A program made the position numbers and the translations under genes. Below are positions 45,997 to 54,988 of a DNA stretch of 64,000 bases, piece by piece; positions within the stretch are counted from its first letter, which is position 1; every line of letters starts with the position of its first letter. Source of the stretch: UBA12202 sp049595035. Lineage in GTDB: Bacteria; Pseudomonadota; Alphaproteobacteria; Puniceispirillales; UBA1172. The notes under the pieces were generated by a model. It made no database searches. It was not told the DNA's origin and saw nothing but the letters and a program-made list of their open reading frames with translations. The stretch covers positions 19,837-83,836 of the forward strand of contig JBMYKD010000008.1 of assembly GCA_049595035.1 (NCBI GenBank), written 5' to 3'.

Positions 45997-47683
45997 GTTC
46001 TGTCCCTTCTTGTTCAAGTTCGGGTAAATCAAGCATCAAACTCTGGCGGATTTTGGGCGCATTTTCGTCAATAGGGTGAACACCAAGCATAGGGGCTATG
46101 CGATGGATGATGCGGCCTGCAACCGGTGCGGCAACCCAGCCTGCGGTAGCATAATTGTAACTATGCTTCTGGCCTTTCGGCTCATCAATCATGGTGAAAA
46201 CGACATATTTCGGATCATGCGCGGGAAAGACGCTGACAAAACTGGTGATATTGGCTTTGCGATCATAACCATTACCGCTAATTTTTTCGGAAGTGCCGGT
46301 TTTTCCGGCAACAATATAACCCTTGATATCGGCTTTATTGGCCGTCCCACGGGGATGGCTGACGACGCGCCGCATCATGGCGCGGATTTTTGCCGTTGTT
46401 TGTGGGGAAAATATCTGAACATTAATGTCTGCTGGTTCGGTTTGTTTGATTAATGTCGGGGTGACAAGCATGCCGGAACCGGCTGTTGTGGCAATTGCAC
46501 TCGTCAGATGGACAGGGGTGACAGAAATGCCATGCCCGAACGAAATGGTCATAACTTCTGCGCGTCCCCAGCGGGAAGGCAGCAATGGTTCACCTAGTTC
46601 GGGAATTTGAATGCCAGTTTTTTCAAAGAAACCCAGCTGTTCAAGATAATGCTTCTGGATATCTGCCCCCATTTCATCCGCGATACGGGCAGACCCTTTA
46701 TTTGATGAAACAATCAACACTTCGGATACGTTGAGGTTGGTTTTTTCCGGATGGTAATCACCAATTATGTGCCGACCAACGCGCAAGGTGGATACCACAT
46801 CAATCATATCCGTTTCCTTGAAAACACCGCTTTCCAGTGCCATGGCGGTATTGATCACCTTGAATGTTGAACCCAGTTCATAAAGCCCCTTTGTCGCCCG
46901 GTTAAATTCATGATCATCAGGGATATATCCAATATGATTGGCATCATAATCAGGCAGGGATACCATGGCGATGATTTCACCAGTTTCAATATCCTGAATA
47001 ATGCCAGCCCCGCCGATAGCTTCAAATAGATCAATCTGGCTGTTGATTTCTTCTCGCAGAATAGCCTGAATGTTCAGGTCGATAGATAAGGTCAGATTTT
47101 CGCCTGATGCTAGCAAGGCATTCTGATGATATTCAATTCCGGCAATCCCTTTACCATCCTTGTTCACGCCGCCAAGCAGGTGCGCGGCGGCAATGGCATT
47201 CGGATAGGCGCGGGTTAATTTGCGGCGACCATGTATGCCTGCCACACCCAGACGCAATACATCGGCATATTTTTTTGGTGATAGCCGCCATGCCAATTGG
47301 GCATAGCGGGTTTTACGGGTCAGGCGGGTATAAATGGTCTCTTCGCTCATATCGGTTAAAACCGTGGCTAGTTTGATAGCGGCTTCGCGTGGATCAAGGA
47401 TTTCATTTGGATCAGCGTAAAGTTCAAACACTGGCACGGTGGTTGCCATTACCTCACCGTTTCGGTCGAGGATATCACCGCGAATAGTCTGTTTGGTGGT
47501 CGGGGTATAGGCTTGCGCTTCATTATTCAAATCAAAGGCCAGCCAGCCAACACGCAACCCGATGGCGCAAAAACAGCATAGAGCAACAATCCGCACAACC
47601 CCCAGACGGGTAGCGGCGACGCGCCGGGCTTCTGCTGCAGGCATATCGGAAATAAGGCGAATTAGACGTGACCAGATGCTCAT
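45983..47683 (-). CDS. ftsI: FtsI (PBP3), septal peptidoglycan transpeptidase
   Basis: 566-aa class B penicillin-binding protein. One N-terminal membrane helix (about residues 29-50) anchors it. The non-catalytic module contains RGDILDRNGEVMATTVPVFE. The transpeptidase domain has the SxxK active site in GSTFKVINTAM, SSNKGSARIAD as the SxN motif, and the KTG box in VAGKTGTSEKI. FtsW is its polymerase partner. It overlaps the ftsL stop by 4 bases. Confidence 0.97.
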   Translation of the reverse strand: MSIWSRLIRLISDMPAAEARRVAATRLGVVRIVALCCFCAIGLRVGWLAFDLNNEAQAYTPTTKQTIRGDILDRNGEVMATTVPVFELYADPNEILDPREAAIKLATVLTDMSEETIYTRLTRKTRYAQLAWRLSPKKYADVLRLGVAGIHGRRKLTRAYPNAIAAAHLLGGVNKDGKGIAGIEYHQNALLASGENLTLSIDLNIQAILREEINSQIDLFEAIGGAGIIQDIETGEIIAMVSLPDYDANHIGYIPDDHEFNRATKGLYELGSTFKVINTAMALESGVFKETDMIDVVSTLRVGRHIIGDYHPEKTNLNVSEVLIVSSNKGSARIADEMGADIQKHYLEQLGFFEKTGIQIPELGEPLLPSRWGRAEVMTISFGHGISVTPVHLTSAIATTAGSGMLVTPTLIKQTEPADINVQIFSPQTTAKIRAMMRRVVSHPRGTANKADIKGYIVAGKTGTSEKISGNGYDRKANITSFVSVFPAHDPKYVVFTMIDEPKGQKHSYNYATAGWVAAPVAGRIIHRIAPMLGVHPIDENAPKIRQSLMLDLPELEQEGTEHASF

Positions 47684-48024
47684 TCCACTCTCCAGATTAA
47701 ATGGGCCTCTTCGATATTCGTGCTTTGGTCAGGTGTGGTGATCTTGCCTAGTTCATCGACCGGAATAATCTGATGTGGATCAAGAGGGTTCAGATCAAGA
47801 AACCGTTCAGATAATTGCAGAATACGGTCAGGCCTTGATAAATAGGCCCATTCGGATTTAAGTACGGTGATGCTGTCACGGGTTTCGTCAATACTGGCCT
47901 TGATCTGCATCAATTCACTTTCGCGGCTATCCTTGCGGATCCCCGATAGATATACCAGCGGCCCCAGCAACATGGTGATCAAGGTGAGAATCATGGTAGC
48001 GCGCAGGGAAAAGACATTCATCAC
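47680..48024 (-). CDS. ftsL: FtsL-like cell-division protein
   Basis: 114-aa bitopic protein with one membrane helix (about residues 8-28, ATMILTLITMLLGPLVYLSG). A periplasmic coiled coil follows (about 30-62, RESELMQIKASIDETRDSI) and then LKSEWAYLSRPDRILQLSER, the alphaproteobacterial FtsL signature. It lies in the canonical place between rsmH and ftsI. The start is either GTG 48024 or the next codon, ATG 48021; the GTGATGA arrangement overlaps the rsmH stop. FtsL activates FtsWI with FtsB and FtsQ. Confidence 0.9.
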   Translation of the reverse strand: MMNVFSLRATMILTLITMLLGPLVYLSGIRKDSRESELMQIKASIDETRDSITVLKSEWAYLSRPDRILQLSERFLDLNPLDPHQIIPVDELGKITTPDQSTNIEEAHLIWRVE

Positions 48025-48977
48025 GCCACCTCATCCAGTAAGGGGGCATCAGTGCGTTCAGCTATGCGAAGGCGTGCTGATCGGGAACGCGGGTTCCGGT
48101 GCATTTCATCATCAGATGGTATGATCGGTTTGCGGGTAATCATCTTTAGCCGCGGGGGATGTTCTTCCAGATCGGGCAAATGTCTGGATGGGCGCGGGGC
48201 TTTGCCTGCTTCATTCATGATAAATGTTTTGACAAGCCGGTCTTCAAGCGAATGAAAGGCAACCACGGCCAGCTTTCCACCCGGTTTCAAACATGCCATA
48301 GCCGCAGGCAGGGCTGCACGGATTTCTTCCAGCTCATTATTGATATAAATCCGGATAGCCTGAAAACTGCGTGTCGCGGGATCAATCTGCCCCGGTTTCG
48401 GGCGCGGCATGACCGCACGAATGATCTTCGCCAGCTGGAATGTTGTTGTTATTTCTGTTTCTTTTCGTGCCTCTATAATGGCGCGGGCAATGCGGCGTGA
48501 TGCGCGTTCTTCCCCGAACTGCCATAATATATCGGCGATATCTTTTTCACTGGCGGCATTGATAAAATCGCTGGCATCTGTCCCTGATTTTTCCATACGC
48601 ATATCAAGGGGGCCATCAAAGCGAAAGGAAAACCCGCGATCAGCATCATCCAGTTGTGGTGAGGACACCCCGAAATCAAACACGATGCCATCAACATATG
48701 GCACATGAATAGAAGCCAGCAGAGAACGGATCTGTGAAAACCGACCTTCCAGTAAAGTGAGGCGATCATCATATTCCCGACAGAGCGATTGCCCGGCTGC
48801 AATGGCATCAGGGTCGCGGTCAATGGCAATCACTTCACATGGGGCGGCGTCCAGAATGGCACGGCTATATCCGCCCCTGCCAAAAGTGGCGTCAAGATAT
48901 ACCGCGTCAGCTTTAGGCGACAGTGCTTCAACAACTTCAACAACCAGAACGGGATTATGCTCCGGATGAAAGCTCAT
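48021..48977 (-). CDS. rsmH: RsmH (MraW), 16S rRNA C1402 N4-methyltransferase
   Basis: 318-aa SAM-dependent methyltransferase modifying 16S rRNA in the decoding centre. It begins HNPVLVVEVVEAL and continues YLDATFGRGGYSRAIL (motif I). DGIVFDFGVSSPQLDDADRG and GFSFRFDGPLDMRM are unmistakable family signatures. AVVAFHSLEDRLVKTFI is near the C-terminus. It overlaps mraZ by 4 bases. Confidence 0.97.
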   Translation of the reverse strand: MSFHPEHNPVLVVEVVEALSPKADAVYLDATFGRGGYSRAILDAAPCEVIAIDRDPDAIAAGQSLCREYDDRLTLLEGRFSQIRSLLASIHVPYVDGIVFDFGVSSPQLDDADRGFSFRFDGPLDMRMEKSGTDASDFINAASEKDIADILWQFGEERASRRIARAIIEARKETEITTTFQLAKIIRAVMPRPKPGQIDPATRSFQAIRIYINNELEEIRAALPAAMACLKPGGKLAVVAFHSLEDRLVKTFIMNEAGKAPRPSRHLPDLEEHPPRLKMITRKPIIPSDDEMHRNPRSRSARLRIAERTDAPLLDEVA

Positions 48978-49444
48978 GCCCCGCCTCCTGGTGTTGGTCG
49001 TGGGTTGAGGATCAATTTAGGCATCTTGCCATTGCGGGCTGCATCCCGGCTTTTGCTTTCGCGGGATTTATATGCTTGCGGATTCCATAGCTGGAATGAC
49101 CGGCCAATACCTATGAATGTGGCGGTATCGCTGATATCGGCATGGCTGAGAAATTCTTCGGGCAGAACAATCCGGCCTTCGCTGTCAGGGCGCATTTCCT
49201 GTGCGCTGGCAATGATCATCTGTAACATTTCGGCTTCTTCAGAAAACGCATCCATGCTGTCAATGGCATCGGCATATTTATTCATGCGATCAAGCGACAT
49301 GCCCTCAAGGCAGGGCAGGGTAAGCGATCTGGTCAGGATAACAGGCTCTCCACGAGCATCAAGAATAGCACGGTATTTTGCCGGAACGGATACGCGGCCT
49401 TTCCGGTCTACCTTGTTTTCAAATGTGGATGTGAATAGTTCCAC
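48974..49444 (-). CDS. mraZ: MraZ, transcriptional regulator of the dcw cluster
   Basis: 156-aa DNA-binding protein with two SpoVT-AbrB-like (swapped-hairpin) modules. The first has FTSTFENKVDRKGRVSVPAK and the second PDSEGRIVLPEEFLSHADIS, each with the family's 'D.KGR...P' core; FIGIGRSFQLWNPQAY follows. In other bacteria MraZ represses its own promoter. Boxes of the right type lie just upstream at 49496-49542. It is the first gene of the cluster running to ftsZ and beyond. Confidence 0.96.
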   Translation of the reverse strand: MELFTSTFENKVDRKGRVSVPAKYRAILDARGEPVILTRSLTLPCLEGMSLDRMNKYADAIDSMDAFSEEAEMLQMIIASAQEMRPDSEGRIVLPEEFLSHADISDTATFIGIGRSFQLWNPQAYKSRESKSRDAARNGKMPKLILNPRPTPGGGA

Positions 49445-49761
49445 AATCGCCTCTTGCCTTTATGTTTTCCTGTCCATAAATGCCGAACGCACTTTATGGG
49501 ATATTATGGGATAACATGGGAATTTATGGTATGTCAATGGGAAAACCCGTAAATGCCTAAAAAAATGTAATTAATTCATATAGTTAGACTAAATTATTAA
49601 AGCTTTTCGTTTAATCATTGAAAAGAAACAATAATTTTATTTGTTCACTTTATGTTCTCAATATTTTCAATATCTTAGCGATGAGAATCGGCATTTCTAG
49701 CCGTTCTGTTGTGCATATCGACCAATTCATGACAATAAAATATCAAGACAAAAGAAAATAA
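49445..49761. other. Intergenic region between mraZ and rnpB
   Basis: 317 bases without a gene. The mraZ-proximal third contains the MraZ-box array and presumably the dcw promoter. The middle (49550-49700) is very AT-rich and includes runs such as AAAAAAATG and TTTTATTTG. I see no additional open frame with a ribosome-binding site, no tRNA-like cloverleaf and no clear terminator. The rnpB 3' end is at about 49762. Confidence 0.6.
49496..49542 (+). promoter_or_regulatory. MraZ-box array upstream of mraZ
   Basis: ATGGGA repeats at 49496, 49506 and 49516 at exact 10-base spacing, a degenerate ATGGTA at 49526, and another ATGGGA at 49537. The pattern TGGGN with 5-base spacers is the type known for E. 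coli MraZ operators. The repeats start 52 bases upstream of the mraZ start. They read TGGG on the plus strand, opposite to mraZ transcription; whether that matches the usual orientation should be checked. They are very likely the cluster's operator. Confidence 0.65.
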
Positions 49762-50123
<362 letters not shown>

Positions 50124-50182
50124 TTTTTAGATATCTAGGATGTTGCATCTATCCTGTCAAGCGTGACGCCGCTGATCCGGAT

Positions 50183-52051
50183 TTAGCCGTTATGGTCGAT
50201 TTCATCTTTTAGCAAGGCAATTTCTATCCAGCGTTCTTCTTGTTTTGCCAGCAATTCCCGTTCGGCTTCCCGTTGTTTCACCAAAAGCTGAAACAGGTCT
50301 GCATCACGGGCAAACAGATCAGGGTCAGCCAGTTTCTGTTCAATAGCAGCGATGCTTTTTTCCAGTGTGGCAATTTCATCAGGCAGGGTTTCAAGCGCGT
50401 GAATATCCTTAAAACTGAGTTTGCGTTCATGCTGTTTTTCGGGCTTGGGTGATTTTGGTTTCTGTTTGGCTTTTGCCTTTTTATCTGCCGTTCTTATATC
50501 CTGCCGGTTGCGCCGTTCCAGATAATCCGAATATCCCCCTGCATGGCTGATAATCTTTCCATCACCTTCAAAGGCAAGGATAGAGGTCACGGTTCGGTCT
50601 ATAAAATCACGGTCATGGCTAATGATGATGACGGTGCCCTTATAATCTGCGATCACCTCTTGCAGTAATTCCAGCGTTTCCATATCCAGATCATTGGTCG
50701 GCTCATCCAGAACAAGCATATTGTGTTTTTCGATAAATAAACGCGCAAGCAATAACCGGTTCTGCTCACCCCCGGATAAGGTTCGTATTTTTTGGGTAGC
50801 TTTATGATCATCGAATAGAAAATCCTGCAAATAGCGTTTGACATGCAGATTCCGGCCATCACGTTCAACCGTATCACCGCCATCAGGACAAAGCACCTGC
50901 CATGGGGTGTCTTCGGGGTTCAGGGTTTCCCGTTGCTGATCAAAATAGGATGCTTCCAGTCCATAACCAACCCGGACACGGCCGCTATCTGGTGCAATCT
51001 GTTCAAGCAGGATTTTAACAAGGGTCGATTTACCTGCCCCGTTAGGGCCAATAATGCCAATGCGGTCGCCCTTACGAATAATCTGATTAAAATGCTTTAT
51101 CAGAATACGGCGGCTTTTGTCTTTTCCCTGATGGAGCCCACTGTTATGGTCAGGTGACGGAACAGAAGCGGTCAGATCAATGGCCTCAAGCATGATCTGG
51201 CCACCTGTTTCCAGCGTGGCGGTAAGCATCCGGCTAGCCCGGCTTGCACCTGCTGCCATCCGGGCACGTTCTTGCCGCATATCCTGCAATTCCCGCATAC
51301 GCCCCTGATTACGTTTTCTTCTGGCGCTGATGCCTTCGATAGACCAGCGGGTTTCGGAAATAATTCGGCGATCCAGTTTTTGCCGTCTGACAGCTTCTTC
51401 GGACTGAATAGTATCAGCCCATTCATCAAAGCCGGTAAAATTCCCCTGACGGCGGCGGCATTTTCCATGATTAATCCATAACGTGCCATTTCCGATACGG
51501 TTGAGAAAGGCACGGTCATGGCTGATCACAACTAAAGCCCCGTTATGGGTCATCAGTAAATCTTCCATCCATGTGATGGTAGGTAGGTCCAGATGGTTGG
51601 TTGGCTCATCCATCAGCAACACATCAGGTTCTTTTACCAATGCCCTTGCCAGCGCAACCCGGCGGGACTCGCCACCGGATAGCCCATCGCTTAACCGGTC
51701 AGGGTCTAGCCCCACTCGTGTCAGATAGGCTTCGGCGATATGTGTCTGGATAACAACATCACCATCACTACCTGTTCCATGCTGGACAATACTGGATAAA
51801 CTCATGCCTCTTGGTAAAGCCGGCGCCTGCGGCAGATAGGATACGGTTTTGCCGGGGGCAATCCACAACGACCCTTCATCCATTTCGGCCAGGTTTGCCA
51901 TGATTTTCATTAATGTTGATTTGCCAGCGCCATTTCGGCCAACCAGACATAACCGATCACCCGCTTCAAGGCTGACATCAACACCCCGCATCAGCCACCG
52001 GTCACCCAGATTGACCCCGACATCATGAACACTCAACAGATTTTCAGCCAT
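50183..52051 (-). CDS. uup: Uup-like ABC-F ATPase
   Basis: 622-aa soluble protein with two ABC ATPase domains. Domain 1 has GRNGAGKSTLM, LSGGESRRVALA and LLMDEPTNHLDLPT; domain 2 has GPNGAGKSTLV, LSGGEQNRLLLA and LVLDEPTNDLDMET. A basic linker (KKAKAKQKPKSPKPEKQHER, about residues 520-539) leads to a C-terminal coiled coil (about 545-615), the hallmark of Uup. Uup binds DNA or ribosomes and affects transposon excision and ribosome function in E. coli. It lies 21 bases after the djlA-like gene. Confidence 0.9.
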   Translation of the reverse strand: MAENLLSVHDVGVNLGDRWLMRGVDVSLEAGDRLCLVGRNGAGKSTLMKIMANLAEMDEGSLWIAPGKTVSYLPQAPALPRGMSLSSIVQHGTGSDGDVVIQTHIAEAYLTRVGLDPDRLSDGLSGGESRRVALARALVKEPDVLLMDEPTNHLDLPTITWMEDLLMTHNGALVVISHDRAFLNRIGNGTLWINHGKCRRRQGNFTGFDEWADTIQSEEAVRRQKLDRRIISETRWSIEGISARRKRNQGRMRELQDMRQERARMAAGASRASRMLTATLETGGQIMLEAIDLTASVPSPDHNSGLHQGKDKSRRILIKHFNQIIRKGDRIGIIGPNGAGKSTLVKILLEQIAPDSGRVRVGYGLEASYFDQQRETLNPEDTPWQVLCPDGGDTVERDGRNLHVKRYLQDFLFDDHKATQKIRTLSGGEQNRLLLARLFIEKHNMLVLDEPTNDLDMETLELLQEVIADYKGTVIIISHDRDFIDRTVTSILAFEGDGKIISHAGGYSDYLERRNRQDIRTADKKAKAKQKPKSPKPEKQHERKLSFKDIHALETLPDEIATLEKSIAAIEQKLADPDLFARDADLFQLLVKQREAERELLAKQEERWIEIALLKDEIDHNG

Positions 52052-52072
52052 TTGCCCCAGCTTTCATGTGTT

Positions 52073-52789
52073 CTAGCTTTCATGTAATTGCCGTATGGTT
52101 TCATAGGCGGCATTTATTTTTGCAACTTTATCGGTGGCTGACCGCAAGAACTCGGCTGGCAGGCCTTCGGCCTGAAGCCGGTCGGGATGATGCTGCCGCA
52201 TGAGATCAATCCATGCTTTTCTTGCGCTATCCATATCTGCATCTGGTGCAATGTTCAATATTTGATAGGGGTTTTCGGGATAATTGCCATATATTTGTTT
52301 CAGCCGTTCAAAATCAGCGTCGTCATAGCCCAGTTCTTTAGCAACATGATATAGATATTCATCTTCTTCATCTGTAACCGTGCCATCAGCATTGGCTATA
52401 TGGAATAACAAACTCATCAGATGCTCAAAGATAATGGCTCTGGCTCCAAACAGCTGACGCAACTGTCTGGCATAAGCGTCATATCCGGTGGTGGTTTGTC
52501 TGGCTAAATCCCATAATTGGCCTACTTTTGACACGTCATGTTCGGGGATATCCACTTTTTCACGAAAGGCCAGCACTTCGTCCAGGGTTACCTTACCATC
52601 CGATTTGGCCATCTTGGCGGATAAAGCAATCATGGCAACAGAAAAAGCAACATTCTGGCGCAGATGTTCATCATCGCCTTCCCGCAGATGTTCAATGGCA
52701 TGACCGGCAAGCGCACCGATCAGGCCACCTATTGGGCCGCCAATTGCTAGCCCGGCTGTTCCGCCAATAATAATACCCCAGATGCTCAT
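52073..52789 (-). CDS. djlA: DjlA-like co-chaperone (TerB plus J domain)
   Basis: 238-aa protein. The first ~28 residues are glycine-rich and hydrophobic (IIIGGTAGLAIGGPIGGLIGAL), probably a membrane anchor. A TerB/tellurite-resistance-like helical domain follows (about 45-155, VAMIALSAKMAKSDGKVTLDE and ADGTVTDEEDEYLYHVAKEL). It ends in a J domain (about 168-238) with the HPD motif in LMRQHHPDRLQAEGLP that stimulates DnaK. This architecture is DjlA. A 21-codon mini-frame lies just upstream. Confidence 0.88.
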   Translation of the reverse strand: MSIWGIIIGGTAGLAIGGPIGGLIGALAGHAIEHLREGDDEHLRQNVAFSVAMIALSAKMAKSDGKVTLDEVLAFREKVDIPEHDVSKVGQLWDLARQTTTGYDAYARQLRQLFGARAIIFEHLMSLLFHIANADGTVTDEEDEYLYHVAKELGYDDADFERLKQIYGNYPENPYQILNIAPDADMDSARKAWIDLMRQHHPDRLQAEGLPAEFLRSATDKVAKINAAYETIRQLHES

Positions 52790-52798
52790 GCTCTCTTA

Positions 52799-52864
52799 TC
52801 AGGCAATTCCTACATGCTTGGCAAGTAAAACCGCCATGGCTTCTGCCAGATCATAGTTTGCCAT
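52799..52864 (-). other. Possible 21-codon leader frame before djlA
   Basis: A minus-strand frame starting ATG at 52864 and stopping with TGA at 52799, 9 bases before the djlA start, encodes a peptide beginning MANYDLAEAMAVLLAKHVG. Its end is within coupling distance of djlA's ribosome-binding site (AAGAGAG). The only support is position and length; it may be a chance frame. It could alternatively be the remnant of a longer gene. Confidence 0.2.
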
Positions 52865-52880
52865 TAATGTAAAAAATGCT

Positions 52881-53135
52881 ATGACCTTGCCTATGTCTGA
52901 CTATGGTGAACATGATTACTGTCTTGATGCCTCAGGGCTCAAATGTCCTTTGCCGGTGCTTAAAGCGCGGCGGCAGATCGCGTCTATGGATAGCAATATG
53001 ATCCTGCTTGTTCTGGCAGATGATCCGGCCGCACCACTGGATTTTGCCCATTTCTGTGAAGTCGGTGGCCATACCCTGATGGATCAGCATAGTCATGATC
53101 AGGGGCTGATTTCTTTTCGTATCCGTAAAGGCTAA
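52881..53135 (+). CDS. TusA/SirA-family sulfur-carrier protein
   Basis: 84-aa protein with the family pattern YCLDASGLKCPLPVLKAR, in which the Cys of CPxP is the persulfide-carrying residue. The sequence continues through LVLADDPAAPLDFAHFCEVGGH, typical of the two-layer alpha/beta fold. TusA proteins relay sulfur for tRNA thiolation or other sulfur metabolism. Which role applies here is unknown: no tusBCDE or mnmA is nearby. It is divergent from djlA. The start is ATG 52881 or 52893. Confidence 0.88.
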   Translation: MTLPMSDYGEHDYCLDASGLKCPLPVLKARRQIASMDSNMILLVLADDPAAPLDFAHFCEVGGHTLMDQHSHDQGLISFRIRKG

Positions 53136-53144
53136 AGGATTGAT

Positions 53145-53531
53145 CTAATTGGCATCAGGCTGTTTTGCCATATGATAGGTTGCTTCTAGCAATCTGGCAT
53201 GAAAGGCATTCCGGTTTTCTTTTCCGGCGGGGGTTAGCCCATGGGACTGACAGCAATCAAAAAAACCATCCGCGGGTAATCCGTGATCACGTTTGCTAAT
53301 GACAACAGCGGCACGGATTGGATGGCCAGATGCGATATCTTTAGCAATTAATTCTTCAAGGTAATCTGCCAGTTTATGAATACGGTGCGGGGATGGCAAA
53401 GCGGCCAGATCGGCTAGATCGGCATAGGTGATCGTCTGTCGCGATATGGCCAGAGATGCCAATATGGCCAGCACATGATTTTGCCATTCATTTTTCTGGC
53501 TATCGGGGTTTGTTTTCACCTTGTCAGTCAT
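53145..53531 (-). CDS. Conserved hypothetical protein, possible winged-helix fold
   Basis: 128-aa soluble protein. HVLAILASLAISRQTITYADLADLA suggests a helix followed by a 'TYADLA' turn, as in winged-helix DNA-binding or alkyltransferase-like domains. HRIHKLADYLEELIAKDIASGHPI and AAVVISKRDHGLPADGFFDCC follow; the last resembles a strand leading to a 'GLP..GFF' motif that I associate with uncharacterised alphaproteobacterial proteins. There are no membrane segments or signal. It is convergent with the TusA-like gene (9 bases between stops). I do not recognise a function. Confidence 0.65.
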   Translation of the reverse strand: MTDKVKTNPDSQKNEWQNHVLAILASLAISRQTITYADLADLAALPSPHRIHKLADYLEELIAKDIASGHPIRAAVVISKRDHGLPADGFFDCCQSHGLTPAGKENRNAFHARLLEATYHMAKQPDAN

Positions 53532-53598
53532 GGTAGTAATTTATCATGGTGTTGTGTTAAATCTCATCACCAGAAACTAAATGTTCTAAAGGCAAGTC

Positions 53599-54309
53599 AT
53601 GCGATTTTTACGCGGTCTTATATTTTCCATCCTATTCTATGGCATCACTGCTGTCATGGCAATTATTGGCTTGCCGCTTTTGCTTTTGCCGCGACCGGTG
53701 ATCTTTTTCTGGCAATGGTTATGGGCGCGGATAATGATGGTCTTGCTGGCAATGATTTGTGGGATTACTTCACATATTGACGGTGACATGCCTGATGGGC
53801 AGGTGATCTATGCAGTAAAACATCAATCGGCATGGGAGACAATTGTTTTGCTGGCCATGCTTGGCCAACCGGTGACCGTGATGAAAAGATCATTGCTGTT
53901 TATTCCGCTTTTTGGGTTGTATCTGGCCCGGTACGGGGTCATGGGTATCGACCGAAGCAAGGGTAAGGCTGCTTTAAAACAGATGATAAGAGTAAGCCAA
54001 AATGCGGCATCAACGGGGCGGCATCTGCTTATCTTTCCTCAGGGGACACGGCTTTCTCCGGATGATTATCAACCCTATCATAACGGGCTTTATGCGCTTT
54101 ATTCGGCGACGGAGTTGCCTGTGGTTCCGGTGGCCTTGAATTCCGGATATTTCTGGTCAAAGGATAGCATTTCCAAAACACCGGGCCATATTACGGTGCG
54201 GTTAATGCCGTCAATCCCGGCTGGATTGACAAGACAGGAATTGATGACAAAAGTCGAGGAAGTGATTGAAACAGAATCCCGCAAACTGGCACCCAAATCA
54301 TTTGGTTGA
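53599..54309 (+). CDS. plsC: PlsC-type 1-acylglycerol-3-phosphate acyltransferase
   Basis: 236-aa membrane-associated acyltransferase expected to acylate lysophosphatidic acid in phospholipid synthesis. Two hydrophobic segments occur in the first ~60 residues. The catalytic block is AVKHQSAWETIVLLAML, in which the classical HX4D is HX4E. Block II is GVMGIDRSKGKAALKQM, block III LLIFPQGTRLSPDDYQPYHN (FPQGTR in place of FPEGTR) and block IV LPVVPVALNSG. The HX4E and QGTR variants are seen in an alphaproteobacterial branch of the family, so this is probably active, but a different lipid acceptor is possible. Confidence 0.85.
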   Translation: MRFLRGLIFSILFYGITAVMAIIGLPLLLLPRPVIFFWQWLWARIMMVLLAMICGITSHIDGDMPDGQVIYAVKHQSAWETIVLLAMLGQPVTVMKRSLLFIPLFGLYLARYGVMGIDRSKGKAALKQMIRVSQNAASTGRHLLIFPQGTRLSPDDYQPYHNGLYALYSATELPVVPVALNSGYFWSKDSISKTPGHITVRLMPSIPAGLTRQELMTKVEEVIETESRKLAPKSFG

Positions 54310-54340
54310 ACAGGGATAATCAGAAAAGGATCAGGGTATT

Positions 54341-54757
54341 ATGGACGGATTTTCAGGTGGAAATAATAGACAGCGCAATGTGCTTGGCGGCTGGCTGATT
54401 CCATGTTCGACCGCACCAATGACCGGATTTTACCGGAATGGTTGCTGTGATACAGGCGACGAGGATATGGGACTGCATACGGTCTGTGCCGTTATGACAG
54501 ATGCCTTTCTTGATTTTAGCAGGGCGGTAGGGAATGATCTATCAACGCCAAGGCCGGAATACGGGTTTCCGGGGCTTAAAGCTGGTGATCAGTGGTGCTT
54601 ATGCGCCAGCCGCTGGGAACAGGCACGGCAGGCAGGTTCTGCACCTTATGTTGTGCTAGCGGCAACAAATATGGCTAGTCTGAATATTTGTGATATTGAT
54701 CATCTTAAATCACTGGCTATTGATGGTGATAACAGCAATAATACCAATAGGGCATAG
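54341..54757 (+). CDS. DUF2237 family protein
   Basis: 138-aa soluble protein matching the DUF2237 pattern along nearly its whole length: NVLGGWLIPCS, APMTGFYRNGCCDTGDEDMG, HTVCAVMTDAFLDFSRAVGNDLSTPRPEYG, FPGLKAGDQWCLCASRWEQA and VLAATNMASL. Seven or so cysteines (including GCC and CLC) and conserved acidic residues are notable. The family is found widely in bacteria, but I know of no established function. It is 31 bases after plsC and is followed by two very small genes and a permease on the same strand. Confidence 0.88.
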   Translation: MDGFSGGNNRQRNVLGGWLIPCSTAPMTGFYRNGCCDTGDEDMGLHTVCAVMTDAFLDFSRAVGNDLSTPRPEYGFPGLKAGDQWCLCASRWEQARQAGSAPYVVLAATNMASLNICDIDHLKSLAIDGDNSNNTNRA

Positions 54758-54791
54758 AAGCCTATCAATACCGCCAGAAAGTGAGGCAAGT

Positions 54792-54983
54792 ATGTTAACA
54801 CTGGATCAAAAAGTTACTGTGGAATGCACTGATACAGGGGTTACGGCATCGGGCAAAATTATCAGGATCAGACCAGATGGTTTTGATGTCGCGCTTGGTG
54901 ATCTGATTATCCGCTTGTATCGCCACAAGCCGCAAATCTATGTTGGCAATCAATCCGGAATGGAATTTGTCGTTAGGACATAA
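54792..54983 (+). CDS. Small hypothetical protein (63 aa)
   Basis: A 63-residue protein beginning MLTLDQKVTVECTDTGV and predicted to be all beta (alternating polar and hydrophobic strands: KIIRIRPDGFDVALGD, LIIRLYRHKPQIYVG). AGTGAGG precedes the ATG at 54792. The open frame continues upstream to 54690 inside DUF2237, but that extension is a poor candidate. It resembles small PilZ- or SH3-like barrels in layout only; I do not recognise the family. It lies between the DUF2237 gene and the next micro-gene, all co-directional. Confidence 0.6.
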   Translation: MLTLDQKVTVECTDTGVTASGKIIRIRPDGFDVALGDLIIRLYRHKPQIYVGNQSGMEFVVRT

Positions 54984-54988
54984 AATTC

